DNA of 64,000 nucleotides from an uncultured Dehalococcoidia bacterium (lineage in GTDB: Bacteria > Chloroflexota > Dehalococcoidia > Lucifugimonadales > Lucifugimonadaceae): the NCBI GenBank assembly GCA_958295935.1, contig OY282385.1, positions 2,087,545 through 2,151,544 on the forward strand, read 5' to 3'. Position numbers and translations under genes: made by a program. Of this stretch, positions 34,007-42,633 are shown in pieces. Under the pieces are notes generated by a model that had not been told where the DNA came from, did no database searches, and was given only the letters and a program-made list of their open reading frames with translations. How positions within the stretch are numbered: position 1 is the stretch's first letter; each line of letters begins with the position of its first letter.

Positions 34007-34434
34007 TTCACCACCCCCACCAACACCAGGGCCCACACGAAGAACACGGCGCATACGAGCACGACGATGGCCGCCATAGAGTCGATTCGACTCCCTCCCT
34101 CCGCGGCCGTGTAGGCGATGGGTGGGGGCACGACTAGGCCGATTGAACACCATCCCGACCGGCCCAAGTCGTGCCAACGCTTGGCGCACAACGCCAGAAG
34201 CCAGTACAGCTGGAGGGCCGCTAGCGAAAAGAGGGGCCCCAGCACAAGGAGGATACCGGTAGATTCCGCCAAGCCGATTCCCGAGAGAGCGAGGATCCAC
34301 ATAAAGGCTAGCCACGCGACTCCGATTATGCCGAACCCAAAACCGCTAATTATCAATAGCCCAATCCCATTCCAGAATTGCTCACGGCCGATCCGCCCGT
34401 CAAACCTCCAAATCCCCGACGCCCACGCTCGCAC
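33988..34434 (-). CDS. DUF805 membrane protein, single domain, GTG start
   Basis: 148 residues beginning RAWASGIWRFDGRIGREQFW, with the same LYWLLALCAKRWHDLGRSGW and VPPPIAYTAAEGG marks as its neighbours. Upstream of the GTG the usual linker is interrupted by a stop (TAA) in frame, so this copy has lost the longer MGEG start seen in the others. It is the first copy in transcription order. A palindromic repeat (34477-34502) lies upstream. Confidence 0.8.
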   Translation of the reverse strand: MRAWASGIWRFDGRIGREQFWNGIGLLIISGFGFGIIGVAWLAFMWILALSGIGLAESTGILLVLGPLFSLAALQLYWLLALCAKRWHDLGRSGWCSIGLVVPPPIAYTAAEGGSRIDSMAAIVVLVCAVFFVWALVLVGVVKGGSEL

Positions 34435-34476
34435 CCCTACTGCCCCCCTTTACCCATCACCGACCGTATCGTCCCG

Positions 34477-34502
34477 CGTAGGGGCGGATCACGATCCGCC
34501 CT
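34477..34502. repeat. GTAGGGGCGG palindromic repeat, copy 2
   Basis: GGGGCGGATC / GATCCGCCCT around AC; directly joined to 9-bp-periodic element copy 10. Confidence 0.85.
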
Positions 34503-34543
34503 CTTAATCATCCCCATCACACGAATCACAGTTCAGACACCCG
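34501..34543. repeat. 9-bp-periodic dispersed element, copy 10 (three units)
   Basis: ATCATCCCC / ATCACACGA / ATCACAGTT / CAGACACCC: one 9-mer fewer than copy 7. Overlaps the amidase 3' end. Confidence 0.85.
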
Positions 34544-35956
34544 CGGCCTGACCCCTATCCACGGCCGCGCCCGCTCGAACGCCGCCGACGCCGAAAGCAC
34601 CGTCGCCTCATCATACTTCCTACCCACAACGTGCAGACCCACAGGCAAACCACCCCGCGACAAACCGGCAGGAACAGCCGCAGCAGGATGACCAGCCACG
34701 TTCACAGGCAGCGTGAAAGCCCCGTTCCAATACTGATCAGGGTAACGAGACACACCAGACACCTCACCCGGAAACTCCCCGTACGAAAACGCCGGAAAGC
34801 AAGACGTCGGAGAAAGAAGCAAGTCGTAACGCTCGAACAAATCACCCATCACGCCCCTGAGACGATCCATCTCCCCAAGCGCACGAGCGTAAGACCCAAC
34901 CGTAACCCCGCTGCCTATCTCCAACAGAAAACGCGCATAATCCGTCATCTGCTCCACCTGCCCCGCACCGTAACCCCCGTAATTCGCATAGAAATCACCC
35001 GCAATGACCGCCCCGAACGTGTTATAAGGCGGCTCGATCGCAAAATCCGCCTCCTCTACGACGCACCCAAGCTCCTCGAAAACCGCCGCCGCCCCCGACG
35101 TGATCGCTACAACCTCCGGATCCACACGCGCAAATCCAAAATCCTCACTCCAACCAACACGCAACCGACCCAACGGCCTGTCCACCGCAGCCATGAAGTC
35201 CGGCGCCGCCACGCGCAGAGAAGTAGGATCTCTCGAATCGTGCCCCGACAGTACCTCCAGCATCAGCGCAGCATCCCGAACCGTACGAGTCAAAGGCCCG
35301 TTCTGAGACAACGAGTAGGGCATCGCAGGCCCGCACAGACCCGTATAGCCCGAAACACGCCCCTGCGTAGGCTTGATACCGTACACACCGCAGAAATTCG
35401 CAGGAATGCGGATCGAACCACCCCCATCGCTGCCCGTCGCAACAGCGCACAAACCAGCCGCAACACCCGCCGCAGCGCCCCCGCTAGACCCCCCAGGCGT
35501 CCGCTCTGTGTCCCACGGATTCCGGCCAAAACCACCCAGAAGATTCTCGCACGTACCCACCAAACCAAACTCAGGAACGTTCGTCTTGCCGAGAATCACC
35601 GCACCAGCCCCCTTCACACGCTCCACAACCGCCGAATCGCGCTCCGGAACACGATCCCTGAACAACACAGAACCCGAAGTAGTACGCACCCCGCCGGTCA
35701 TCTGAGTGTCCTTGATCGACATCGGAAGACCATGCAGACGACCCAACTCATCACCGCGCACCAACGCCGCCTCAGCCGCGCGAGCCGAATCCATAGCCAA
35801 ATCCACAGTTACCAGCAAGAACGAATTCAACGCACCGTCCACACGCTCGATGCGGCCAAGAAACGCCTCAGTCGCCTCAACCGGAGAAACCTGCCGCGAA
35901 GAAATCAACTCCAGCAACTCCGTCGCAGAAGCAAAAGCAAACTCCTCGACCATCAC
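34526..35956 (-). CDS. amidase-signature-family amidohydrolase
   Basis: 476 residues. The Ser-cisSer-Lys triad is visible: Lys in LPMSIKDTQMTGG, the Gly/Ser-rich TPGGSSGGAAAGVAAGLC with the cis-Ser, and the nucleophilic Ser region GSDGGGSIRIPANFCG. SPTSCFPAF and PAAAVPAGLS follow the family. It hydrolyses an amide or aryl amide; substrate unknown. It resembles general amidases more than GatA, and no gatB/gatC is nearby. Its start (ATG 35956 or 35953) lies next to a palindromic repeat and a 9-bp-periodic element, and its last codons overlap another copy of the element. Confidence 0.88.
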   Translation of the reverse strand: MMVEEFAFASATELLELISSRQVSPVEATEAFLGRIERVDGALNSFLLVTVDLAMDSARAAEAALVRGDELGRLHGLPMSIKDTQMTGGVRTTSGSVLFRDRVPERDSAVVERVKGAGAVILGKTNVPEFGLVGTCENLLGGFGRNPWDTERTPGGSSGGAAAGVAAGLCAVATGSDGGGSIRIPANFCGVYGIKPTQGRVSGYTGLCGPAMPYSLSQNGPLTRTVRDAALMLEVLSGHDSRDPTSLRVAAPDFMAAVDRPLGRLRVGWSEDFGFARVDPEVVAITSGAAAVFEELGCVVEEADFAIEPPYNTFGAVIAGDFYANYGGYGAGQVEQMTDYARFLLEIGSGVTVGSYARALGEMDRLRGVMGDLFERYDLLLSPTSCFPAFSYGEFPGEVSGVSRYPDQYWNGAFTLPVNVAGHPAAAVPAGLSRGGLPVGLHVVGRKYDEATVLSASAAFERARPWIGVRPRVSEL

Positions 35957-35980
35957 ACCATCCCCGCCCGCATCATCCCG

Positions 35981-36006
35981 CGTAGGGGCGGATCGTGATC
36001 CGCCCT
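35981..36006. repeat. GTAGGGGCGG palindromic repeat, copy 3
   Basis: GGGGCGGATC / GATCCGCCCT around GT, fused to 9-bp-periodic element copy 11, as at 34477. Confidence 0.85.
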
Positions 36007-36046
36007 CCCAATCATCCCCATCACACGAATCACAGTTCAGACACCC
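36003..36046. repeat. 9-bp-periodic dispersed element, copy 11 (three units)
   Basis: ATCATCCCC / ATCACACGA / ATCACAGTT / CAGACACCC, overlapping the last codons of dinB. Confidence 0.85.
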
Positions 36047-37212
36047 CCGCCAAAGCTCGCCAACCGACCGCGCACTATAGCCCCATCCCCATAGCGCTCG
36101 CGGATAGCGTCTATCGCCACACTCACCGCCGAATCCTCCAGACCCGACGAATCCCCCAACATCGACAACTGAGTCTCACGCTCCACCAAACCGCTCACCG
36201 CCACACCGATCAGACGCACAGGATCCAGCCGCTCACGCAAAACCTCCCAAAGAAGCCCGCTAGCAGCCCCGTGAATCGCAAGATCCCCGTCCACCGCCGG
36301 AGACAACGTGCACCGGCGGCTAACCGTCGTGAAATCCCCGTAACGAAGCTTCAAAACCACCACGCGAGCCTTACGCTCAGCCCTGCGCAAACGACGCCCA
36401 ACCTTCTCCGAAAGAGAAAGAGCCACCGCATCCAGACGATCCCGATCCAACACGTCGTAATCGAACGTCCGCTCCGAACTGATCGACTTCGCAGCCTCCC
36501 GAACCGACCGAGTCGAACTCCCCTCACCAGCCGCACGACGCCGCAGATACTCCGCATGGCGCTGACCGAAAGAACGAACCAGAACACCCAAAGGCGCACG
36601 CGCCAACTCCCCAAGTGTCCCGATCCCAAGAGCCTGCAAACGCTCCGTAGCCTTCGGACCAATACCCGGAAGCTTCCTCACCGCAAGAGGAGCCAAGAAC
36701 TCCGCCGCATCCGAGCCCCTCACTATCAAGAGGCCGTCAGGCTTCGACTCCTCGGAAGCAACCTTCGCCACGACGTCGTTCGGACCAACACCCACAGAAG
36801 CCACCACCGACAACTCATCCCGAACACGACGCTTTATCGCACTAGCGCTCTCGAACGGAGGACCAAGCAGACGCTCGCAACCCGTCATGTCCAGATACGC
36901 CTCATCGATGCTCGCAGAATGCACGTCCGGAGAAAAATCCTCCAAAATCGACTTGAAGCGCCTGCTCACCTTCCCGTAAACACCATGAGTAGGACTCATG
37001 AAGATAGCCCGAGGAGCCAGACGCCGCGCCGTCGACATCGGAAGCGCAGAGTGAACCCCGAACTTCCGCACCTCGTACGACGCCGCACTCACCACCCCGC
37101 GCGGACCCATCCCACCCACTACGACAGGCTTGCCAACGAGAGACGGATCCAAAAGCCTTTCCACCGCAACGAAGAAAGCATCCAGATCCACGTGAAAAAT
37201 CGTTCGCTCCAC
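36037..37212 (-). CDS. dinB: DNA polymerase IV (Y family)
   Basis: 391 residues. Error-prone translesion polymerase. FHVDLDAFFVAVERL carries the first catalytic Asp pair, SIDEAYLDMTG the second (Asp-Glu), and LPGIGPKATERLQALGIGTL is the helix-hairpin-helix of the thumb. The little-finger domain (SERTFDYDVLDRDRL, RVVVLKLRYGDFTTVSRRCT) is complete. The GTG at 37212 gives VERTIFHVDLDAFF, the normal start. The C-terminus is short and lacks an obvious QLxLF-type beta-clamp peptide, although ETQLSMLGDS could serve as one. It is downstream of ribH on the same strand, with 118 bp between. Confidence 0.93.
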   Translation of the reverse strand: MERTIFHVDLDAFFVAVERLLDPSLVGKPVVVGGMGPRGVVSAASYEVRKFGVHSALPMSTARRLAPRAIFMSPTHGVYGKVSRRFKSILEDFSPDVHSASIDEAYLDMTGCERLLGPPFESASAIKRRVRDELSVVASVGVGPNDVVAKVASEESKPDGLLIVRGSDAAEFLAPLAVRKLPGIGPKATERLQALGIGTLGELARAPLGVLVRSFGQRHAEYLRRRAAGEGSSTRSVREAAKSISSERTFDYDVLDRDRLDAVALSLSEKVGRRLRRAERKARVVVLKLRYGDFTTVSRRCTLSPAVDGDLAIHGAASGLLWEVLRERLDPVRLIGVAVSGLVERETQLSMLGDSSGLEDSAVSVAIDAIRERYGDGAIVRGRLASFGGGV

Positions 37213-37285
37213 CGCAGAACCCCCACGAAAAGCATACAACCCAACACAGAATACACCCCAACCCTCCCCCATTCCTCCCCTCCGT

Positions 37286-37312
37286 CGTAGGGGCGGATCA
37301 CGATACGCCCTG
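37286..37312. repeat. GTAGGGGCGG palindromic repeat, copy 4
   Basis: GGGGCGGATC / GATACGCCCT, one arm mismatch; sits between ribH and dinB. Confidence 0.8.
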
Positions 37313-37330
37313 CAATCCCGCCCCGTCCCC

Positions 37331-37777
37331 TCACCCCATCCCATCCCCCAAAGACCGCGCAAGCCGCGCCATCTCAACCGCAGAATCCGCATACGACGCA
37401 CCCTGACCCGCCCGCGCAACCGCCTGCTCCGCTGTATCCGTCGTAAGCACACCGAAGATCACCGGCTTGCCCAACTCCAACGCCACGCGAGCTATACCCA
37501 ACGAAGCCCCATAGGCGACGTGATCGAAGTGAGACGTCTCGCCCCGTATCACAGACCCAAGGCAGATCACCGCATCCACATCCTCCAACTCCCCAAGCTT
37601 ACGCGCAGCAAACGGCAACTCGAAAGCCCCAGGCGTCCAGCACACACGAACCGCATCCCCAAACACCCCAAGCTCCGCAAGACGAGCTAGCGAACACTCC
37701 AGAAGCCGACCCGTCACGTACTCGTTGAAACGAGCAACCGCAATACCCACCCGAACACCGTCACACCCCCCCATCAA
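37331..37777 (-). CDS. ribH: 6,7-dimethyl-8-ribityllumazine synthase
   Basis: 148 residues. Makes the lumazine precursor of riboflavin from the RibD and RibB products. [57 protein letters not shown] (with the catalytic His) and [20 protein letters not shown] are the four family signatures. The start overlaps the ribBA stop by ATGA (37774-37777), so the genes are translationally coupled. Length and motifs are normal. It is last in the riboflavin set dcd-ribD-ribE-ribBA-ribH. Confidence 0.95.
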   Translation of the reverse strand: MMGGCDGVRVGIAVARFNEYVTGRLLECSLARLAELGVFGDAVRVCWTPGAFELPFAARKLGELEDVDAVICLGSVIRGETSHFDHVAYGASLGIARVALELGKPVIFGVLTTDTAEQAVARAGQGASYADSAVEMARLARSLGDGMG

Positions 37778-39027
37778 TCCGAACCACCGGCCCCAAGCAA
37801 GTGACCCATCTTCTCCCGCTTCGTATCCAGATACTGCCGATTCTCCTCACGAGACGGAGCCACCAGAGGAACGCGCTCCACCATCTCCAGACCGAAACCC
37901 TCCAGGCCAACCAGCTTCTTCGGATTGTTCGTAAGAGCCCGGAAACGACGAACCCCAAGATCGAGAAGAATCTGCGCCCCAACTCCGTACTTCCGAAGAT
38001 CCATCGGAAATCCAAGCCGCTCGTTAGCCTCCACAGTGTCAAGACCCTGGTCCTGCAGAGCATAAGCCTTGATCTTGTTGTGAAGACCGATCCCGCGACC
38101 CTCCTGACGCATCAACACGAAGATACCCCGACCCTCCCGCTCTATCGCACGCAGCGCCATACCCATCTGATCCCCGCAATCGCAGCGCAAACTGCCAAAC
38201 ACGTCCCCCGTAAGACACTCCGAATGCACACGGATCAACACCGGAGACGAATCGTCGATCTCGCCCTTCACCAACGCCACGTGCTCCGAAGGATCAACCG
38301 TGCTCCGAAACGCTATAGCCCTGAAATCACCGTACTTCGTAGGAAGACCCGTCTCCGCCACACGCTCCACGAACTTCTCCGTAGACATCCGAAACGAAAT
38401 CAACTCCGCAACCGTCACCATCGGAAGACCCCGCTCACGAGAAATCGCCTCCAACTGAGGCATACGAGCCATGCTCCCATCCTCGTTCATGATCTCGCAG
38501 ATCACCGCAGCAGGACGCTTGCCCGCAAGTATCGAAAGATCCACCGAAGCCTCCGTCTGCCCCGCACGAACCAACACCCCGCCATCCTGGTACGCAAGAG
38601 GGAACACGTGACCCGGACGAGCGAACTCAGACGCATGAGAACCCTCGTCGGCAAGAAGCCTGATCGTACGCGCCCGGTCCGAAGCCGATATACCCGTCGT
38701 AACACCCGACAGAGCATCCACGGACACCGTGAACGCAGTACCCATAGGCGCTGTGTTCTTGTCCACCATCGGAGGAAGCTCCAAACGATCCAGATCCGCC
38801 TTCTGCATCGGAGTACAGATCAAACCCCGACCGTGAAGAGCCATGAAGTTGATAGCCTCGGGAGTCACCATCTCCGCAGCCATCGCAAAATCACCCTCGT
38901 TCTCTCGATCCTCATCATCCACGATGATCACCATACCCCCGGAACGAAGATGCTCTATCGCAGACAGAACCGAAGACACCCCCACCGATTCCACCCCCCC
39001 CGTACCGCCAACACTGCTAAAGCTCAT
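37774..39027 (-). CDS. ribBA: bifunctional 3,4-dihydroxy-2-butanone 4-phosphate synthase / GTP cyclohydrolase II
   Basis: 417 residues. The RibB half has [45 protein letters not shown] and [20 protein letters not shown]. The RibA half follows with [20 protein letters not shown] (zinc cysteines), [20 protein letters not shown] and [18 protein letters not shown]. It supplies both substrates of riboflavin synthesis. The start is ATG at 39027 ([11 protein letters not shown]). Between it and ribE lies 300 bp of degenerate ribE-like sequence, so the operon may have a promoter or attenuation there. Confidence 0.96.
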   Translation of the reverse strand: MSFSSVGGTGGVESVGVSSVLSAIEHLRSGGMVIIVDDEDRENEGDFAMAAEMVTPEAINFMALHGRGLICTPMQKADLDRLELPPMVDKNTAPMGTAFTVSVDALSGVTTGISASDRARTIRLLADEGSHASEFARPGHVFPLAYQDGGVLVRAGQTEASVDLSILAGKRPAAVICEIMNEDGSMARMPQLEAISRERGLPMVTVAELISFRMSTEKFVERVAETGLPTKYGDFRAIAFRSTVDPSEHVALVKGEIDDSSPVLIRVHSECLTGDVFGSLRCDCGDQMGMALRAIEREGRGIFVLMRQEGRGIGLHNKIKAYALQDQGLDTVEANERLGFPMDLRKYGVGAQILLDLGVRRFRALTNNPKKLVGLEGFGLEMVERVPLVAPSREENRQYLDTKREKMGHLLGAGGSD

Positions 39028-39334
39028 CAGTCAACCCCCATTCCGGGTAAACCGCACCAACCCAAAATGCACCGCGACGAAACATCCCCCTCCCCCGCGC
39101 GTTCTTTCGCGCGCTCTTCCGCGCGTAAAAAATCACCCGCGTGGCCCCCCGCCTTCCGACGGCCAATCGTCGTGTTCCCCCGCGCGTAGAAAAACCGACG
39201 TAGGGGCCGTTCGCGAACGGTCCTAACCCGCCGTTCCCCCCCGCGTTCTCCCGCGCGCTCTTCCGCGCGTTCTTTCGCGCGTAAAAAGTCACCCGCGTGG
39301 CCCCCCGACGTCGCGACGATCCGAGAACCGCCGC
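39028..39334 (-). pseudogene. degenerate repeats of the ribE 3' end plus palindromic copy
   Basis: On the - strand one frame reads FLRAKERAEERAGERGGE and [17 protein letters not shown], then [15 protein letters not shown]. These copy the ribE C-terminus (YTRENTTIGGRKAGDS and FMRAEERAEEGAGDSAGE). The block thus carries two or three partial, diverged duplicates of ribE's last codons, rich in GCGCG runs. A palindrome variant lies at 39199-39224. Confidence 0.7.
39199..39224. repeat. palindromic repeat, GTTCGCGAAC variant
   Basis: CGTAGGGGCCGTTC then GAACGGTCCT; same GTAGGGG head as the main family but a different stem core. Confidence 0.7.
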
Positions 39335-39979
39335 TCACCCGCCTTCTCCCGCGCTGTCCCCCGCGCCCTCTTCCGCGCGTTCTTCCGCGCGCATAAAACC
39401 CGGGTACGCACCCGCAAAACGCTCCACGTACTTCGCAATCACGTCAACCTCCAAGTTCACCGAGTCCCCAGCCTTCCGACCGCCAATCGTCGTGTTCTCC
39501 CGCGTATACGGCACTATCGCAACCCAAAAACCCGACTCCCAGAGACCCGCAACCGTCAGACTGATCCCGTCAACCGAAATGAAACCCTTGCTCACCGCGT
39601 ACCTCATTATATTTGCAGGCGCCCTCACCAACACGCGAGTCGAAACACCCTCCTCCACCAAACCCTCCAACTCCCCAACACCATCCACGTGACCCTGCAC
39701 CAAGTGCCCCCCCACACGCCCACCATACGCAAGCGCACGCTCCAGGTTCACGCCGTCCCCAGCCTCCAGACAACCCAGGTTCGTCCGCCGCACCGTCTCC
39801 GGAACCGTCTCCACCGCGAAACAACCATCCCCCCGCTCGACCACCGTCAAACACGCACCCGAAACCAGAACACTGTCCGAAACACACAGACCCCGCAAAA
39901 CCCGCTCAGCCCTGATCGACAGACGAACGCCGTCGTAACTCTCCACCACACCCACCTCCTCCACTATACCGCTGAACAT
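39335..39979 (-). CDS. ribE: riboflavin synthase alpha chain
   Basis: 214 residues with the two repeated beta-barrel lumazine-binding halves. MFSGIVEEVGVVESYDGVR begins the first half, SGACLTVVERGDGCFAVETVPE and RTNLGCLEAGDGVNLERAL follow, and the second half shows GGHLVQGHVDGVG, KGFISVDGISLTVAG and YTRENTTIGGRKAGD. Both binding-site motifs are intact. The C-terminal tail from FMRAEERAEEGAGDSAGE is longer and lower in complexity than usual and is the part that has been duplicated downstream. ATG overlaps or abuts the ribD stop (39981). Confidence 0.95.
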   Translation of the reverse strand: MFSGIVEEVGVVESYDGVRLSIRAERVLRGLCVSDSVLVSGACLTVVERGDGCFAVETVPETVRRTNLGCLEAGDGVNLERALAYGGRVGGHLVQGHVDGVGELEGLVEEGVSTRVLVRAPANIMRYAVSKGFISVDGISLTVAGLWESGFWVAIVPYTRENTTIGGRKAGDSVNLEVDVIAKYVERFAGAYPGFMRAEERAEEGAGDSAGEGG

Positions 39980-39980
39980 C

Positions 39981-41090
39981 TCATAACCCTCCCAACCCCC
40001 TCACGTATCCGCTGATCAACGAGTCGCGCCCCAGCTGCACCCGCCGCACCCCGTCCAGCGCAAACCCGTCCGAAACCTCGCCAACCCCCACACCGCCCAC
40101 CGGACCCGGCGCATCCCGCCCCCCCAGAATGACCGGAGCCACAAACGCCGCAACCTTGTCCACCAGACCAAGATCGAACAAACCGCCCAGCAGAGCCCCA
40201 CCGCCCTCGAACAACACGTTGTGAACGTCCCGCCGACCAAGCAGACCAACCAGAGAACCCAGGTCCACACCGCCCCCGGCCCGACCCAACTCCACCACCT
40301 CCACACCCGGCCGCGGCGACCGCGCCCCAGCCCCCTCTCCCACCGCCCACAACACCGCACCCGGCTCCGTGAACACCCGCGAATCCAAAGACGCACGACC
40401 GCCGGTATCCACCACCACCCGAAGCCTCGGACGACCCGTCGCCCGGCCCTCGCCGTCCCGGGCCGTCAGCCGAGGATCATCCGCGACCACCGTACCCGCG
40501 CCCACCGCCACCGCATCCGCCGACCCCCGCATCACATGAGCCGCAGCGCGAGCCGCAGCGCCCGTGATCCAACGAGAACTGCCCCGACGAGTCGCTATCT
40601 TCCCATCCAGACTCATCGCAAACTTCGCCGTCACAAACGGAAAACCCGTCCCCATGTGCTTCACGTAACCCTCGATCAACTCCCGAGCCCCATCCCAGTC
40701 CGCATCCGAACACTCACGCGAAACCTCCACACCCGCAGAACGCAACTCCGCAAACCCCCTCCCGCTAACCGAAGGATTCGGATCCTCCAGAGGACACACC
40801 ACCCGACGGATACCAGCGCCAATGATCGCACCCGTGCACGGAGGCGAAACCCCCCGGAATCCATGAGGCTCCAGAGAACAGTACAACGTAGCCCCAACCG
40901 CACCCGCGCCCGCCGCCGCCAGAGCCGCAGCCTCCGCATGACGACCCGGACGAGCCTCCGTACGACCGCTCCCCAACACCCGACCATCCTTCACCACCAC
41001 AGCGCCCACCGGAGGACGAGGCGCCACTACGCCCGACGCCAACCGACCCAACTCGATCGCTACGCGCAAAAATGGATCAGACATACGCAC
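39981..41090 (-). CDS. ribD: bifunctional pyrimidine deaminase/reductase
   Basis: 369 residues. N-terminal deaminase: GAVVVKDGRVLGSGRTEARP, the zinc-site GRHAEAAALAAAGAGAV with His and catalytic Glu, and LYCSLEPHGFRGVSPPCTGA. The usual EPC cysteine is a His in a segment one residue shorter. C-terminal reductase: FVTAKFAMSLDGKIATRRGS, SADAVAVGAGTVVADDPRLT, VHNVLFEGGGALLGGLFD. The deaminase half may bind zinc with an altered ligand set. The gene is downstream of dcd by 37 bp and upstream of ribE by 1 bp. Confidence 0.93.
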   Translation of the reverse strand: MRMSDPFLRVAIELGRLASGVVAPRPPVGAVVVKDGRVLGSGRTEARPGRHAEAAALAAAGAGAVGATLYCSLEPHGFRGVSPPCTGAIIGAGIRRVVCPLEDPNPSVSGRGFAELRSAGVEVSRECSDADWDGARELIEGYVKHMGTGFPFVTAKFAMSLDGKIATRRGSSRWITGAAARAAAHVMRGSADAVAVGAGTVVADDPRLTARDGEGRATGRPRLRVVVDTGGRASLDSRVFTEPGAVLWAVGEGAGARSPRPGVEVVELGRAGGGVDLGSLVGLLGRRDVHNVLFEGGGALLGGLFDLGLVDKVAAFVAPVILGGRDAPGPVGGVGVGEVSDGFALDGVRRVQLGRDSLISGYVRGLGGL

Positions 41091-41127
41091 TCATCGCGCT
41101 AAAACCGGGCGCCCCCATACCCATGCG

Positions 41128-41712
41128 TCACCGATAATGACGCCGAGCGTCGAAATCCAGATGCGCACGACTCGCCGTCGCATCCCGCTGACCCTGATAA
41201 CGGCTCCCCAACTCCGGAGAACCGTAAGGACGGTCCACGCGCGTCGAAAGCTGCAAAAACGAAATCTGACCGATGCGCATACCATAATAGAGCGTAACCG
41301 GAATGCGAGATACGTTCGTCAACTCCAACGTCAGATGACCCCGCCAGCCAGGATCCACGTAACCAGCAGTCGAATGGATCAACAAGCCAATGCGCCCAAG
41401 AGAACTCTTGCCCTCAAGACGGGCAACCAGATCGTCCGGTATCTCGATGTGCTCCAAAGTGCTCCCCAAGATGAACTCCCCCGGATGAAGCATGAAAGGC
41501 ACGTCATCCTCCATGTACACCGGCTCCGTCAACCCCCCCGTATCCTCCCGCAAATCCAGATAACCCGCAGAATTGTTCCGAAACACCAGCACCCGCCGGT
41601 CCAGATGCAAATCCACGCTAGCAGGCTGCAAGTCAACCGGATCGTAGGGATCGATCACGATACGACCACCCGAAATAAGCTCGCTTATGCTCCGGTCGCT
41701 CAGAACCATCAA
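41128..41712 (-). CDS. dcd: dCTP deaminase
   Basis: 194 residues. Deaminates dCTP to dUTP, or to dUMP if bifunctional. ILSDRSISELISGGRIVIDP starts the protein. QPASVDLHLDRRVLVFRNN, FILGSTLEHIEIPDDLVARL with the nucleotide loop, EGKSSLGRIGLLIHSTAGYV with the catalytic region, PGWRGHLTLELTNVSRIPV and MRIGQISFLQLS are all family features. Start ATG at 41712 or 41709. It opens the transcription unit with the riboflavin genes; the shared use of pyrimidine nucleotides does not explain the pairing. Confidence 0.94.
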   Translation of the reverse strand: MMVLSDRSISELISGGRIVIDPYDPVDLQPASVDLHLDRRVLVFRNNSAGYLDLREDTGGLTEPVYMEDDVPFMLHPGEFILGSTLEHIEIPDDLVARLEGKSSLGRIGLLIHSTAGYVDPGWRGHLTLELTNVSRIPVTLYYGMRIGQISFLQLSTRVDRPYGSPELGSRYQGQRDATASRAHLDFDARRHYR

Positions 41713-41719
41713 ACCCTCC

Positions 41720-41761
41720 CTCCTAAATCATCCCCATCACAAAAATCACGGCTCAGACCTC
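41720..41761. repeat. 9-bp-periodic dispersed element, copy 12
   Basis: ATCATCCCC / ATCACAAAA / ATCACGGCT / CAGACCTCT, next to the dcd start. Confidence 0.8.
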
Positions 41762-41924
41762 TGTCCAAAAACCCGCGCCAACCCCCAAATTGTACCCCCA
41801 CCACCACACCCCCACACCGCCCCCTGATCCGCCCCCGTGACCCACCGCATCCACCCGCGCAACGGTCGTTCAACCAACCCCCGCCGCATGGCCGAATCGC
41901 GACCCTCTCTCCCTCCCCCATTCC

Positions 41925-41968
41925 TCCCTCCCAATCATCCCCATCACACGAATCACAGTTCAGACCGC
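41925..41968. repeat. 9-bp-periodic dispersed element, copy 13 (three units)
   Basis: ATCATCCCC / ATCACACGA / ATCACAGTT / CAGACC. The last copy in the window; none was seen from 42 kb on. Confidence 0.85.
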
Positions 41969-42034
41969 ACCCACACCGGTCACCTTCAGTAGAATTGCAG
42001 TAAGTCGCAGAGCGGTCTACCCTGAGGCCTTGTC

Positions 42035-42628
42035 ATGTTTACTCAACTCGGCGCGGTTGTTTTTTCGATTATGCTCGCATTGGCCCTTGTGGGGAGCGGC
42101 AGCGTATTCACCAGTATCGCCGACTATAGCGCGGAGAACGTAGCTTGGATTTCGCGTTCACCCATAACCGGAAATGACAATGACTATGGGGATGATGACC
42201 AAGGTGACGATGACGACGACATAGACACCCCATACACCGACTACGACGGCGTAGACACCCCGCCGACCGACTACGACGGCATCGATACGCCCACTCCGAC
42301 CGATGGCGACGGCATAGACACTCCAACCCCGACTGACGACGACATAGACACTCCGACCCCGACCGACGACGACATAGACACCCCGACCCCGACCGACGAC
42401 GACATAGACACCCCGACCCCGACCGACGACGACATAGACACCCCGCCGACCGACTACGACGACATAGACACCCCGACCCCTACCGACGACGACATAGACA
42501 CTCCTACCCCGACCGATGACGACATAGACACTCCTACCCCGACCGATGACGACATAGACACTCCTACCCCGACTGACGACGACATAGACACTCCTACCCC
42601 GACCGACGACAGCGACGATAGCGACTAA
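42035..42628 (+). CDS. membrane-anchored acidic tandem-repeat protein
   Basis: 197 residues. An N-terminal hydrophobic segment (GAVVFSIMLALALVGSGSVF) acts as signal or anchor, followed by DNDYGDDDQGDDDDD and then about 13 tandem units of about ten residues of the type DDDIDTPTPT. In DNA this is a ~30-bp repeat from about 42230 to 42620. The composition, Asp every few residues alternating with Thr-Pro, resembles calcium-binding or stalk-like surface segments; no enzymatic domain exists. The stop is 5 bp before the phosphotransferase start, suggesting co-expression. Copy number is likely to vary between strains. Confidence 0.65.
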   Translation: MFTQLGAVVFSIMLALALVGSGSVFTSIADYSAENVAWISRSPITGNDNDYGDDDQGDDDDDIDTPYTDYDGVDTPPTDYDGIDTPTPTDGDGIDTPTPTDDDIDTPTPTDDDIDTPTPTDDDIDTPTPTDDDIDTPPTDYDDIDTPTPTDDDIDTPTPTDDDIDTPTPTDDDIDTPTPTDDDIDTPTPTDDSDDSD

Positions 42629-42633
42629 GGGCG

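Larger units (their letters stand above)
41713..42034. other. 322-bp repeat-filled intergenic region
   Basis: Holds 9-bp-periodic copies 12 and 13, an AACGGTCGTTCAACCAACCC segment seen also near 55.6 and 58 kb, and a shortened GCATGGCCGAATCGCGACCC palindrome relative. It must also contain promoters for dcd (-) and the acidic repeat gene (+); I see no confident boxes. Confidence 0.7.

Noticed and set aside
41091-42034. FMN riboswitch for the riboflavin genes
   Set aside because: I looked upstream of ribD, dcd and ribBA for the conserved AGGGCG and CCGAC-type blocks and saw none; the gaps are filled with repeats instead.
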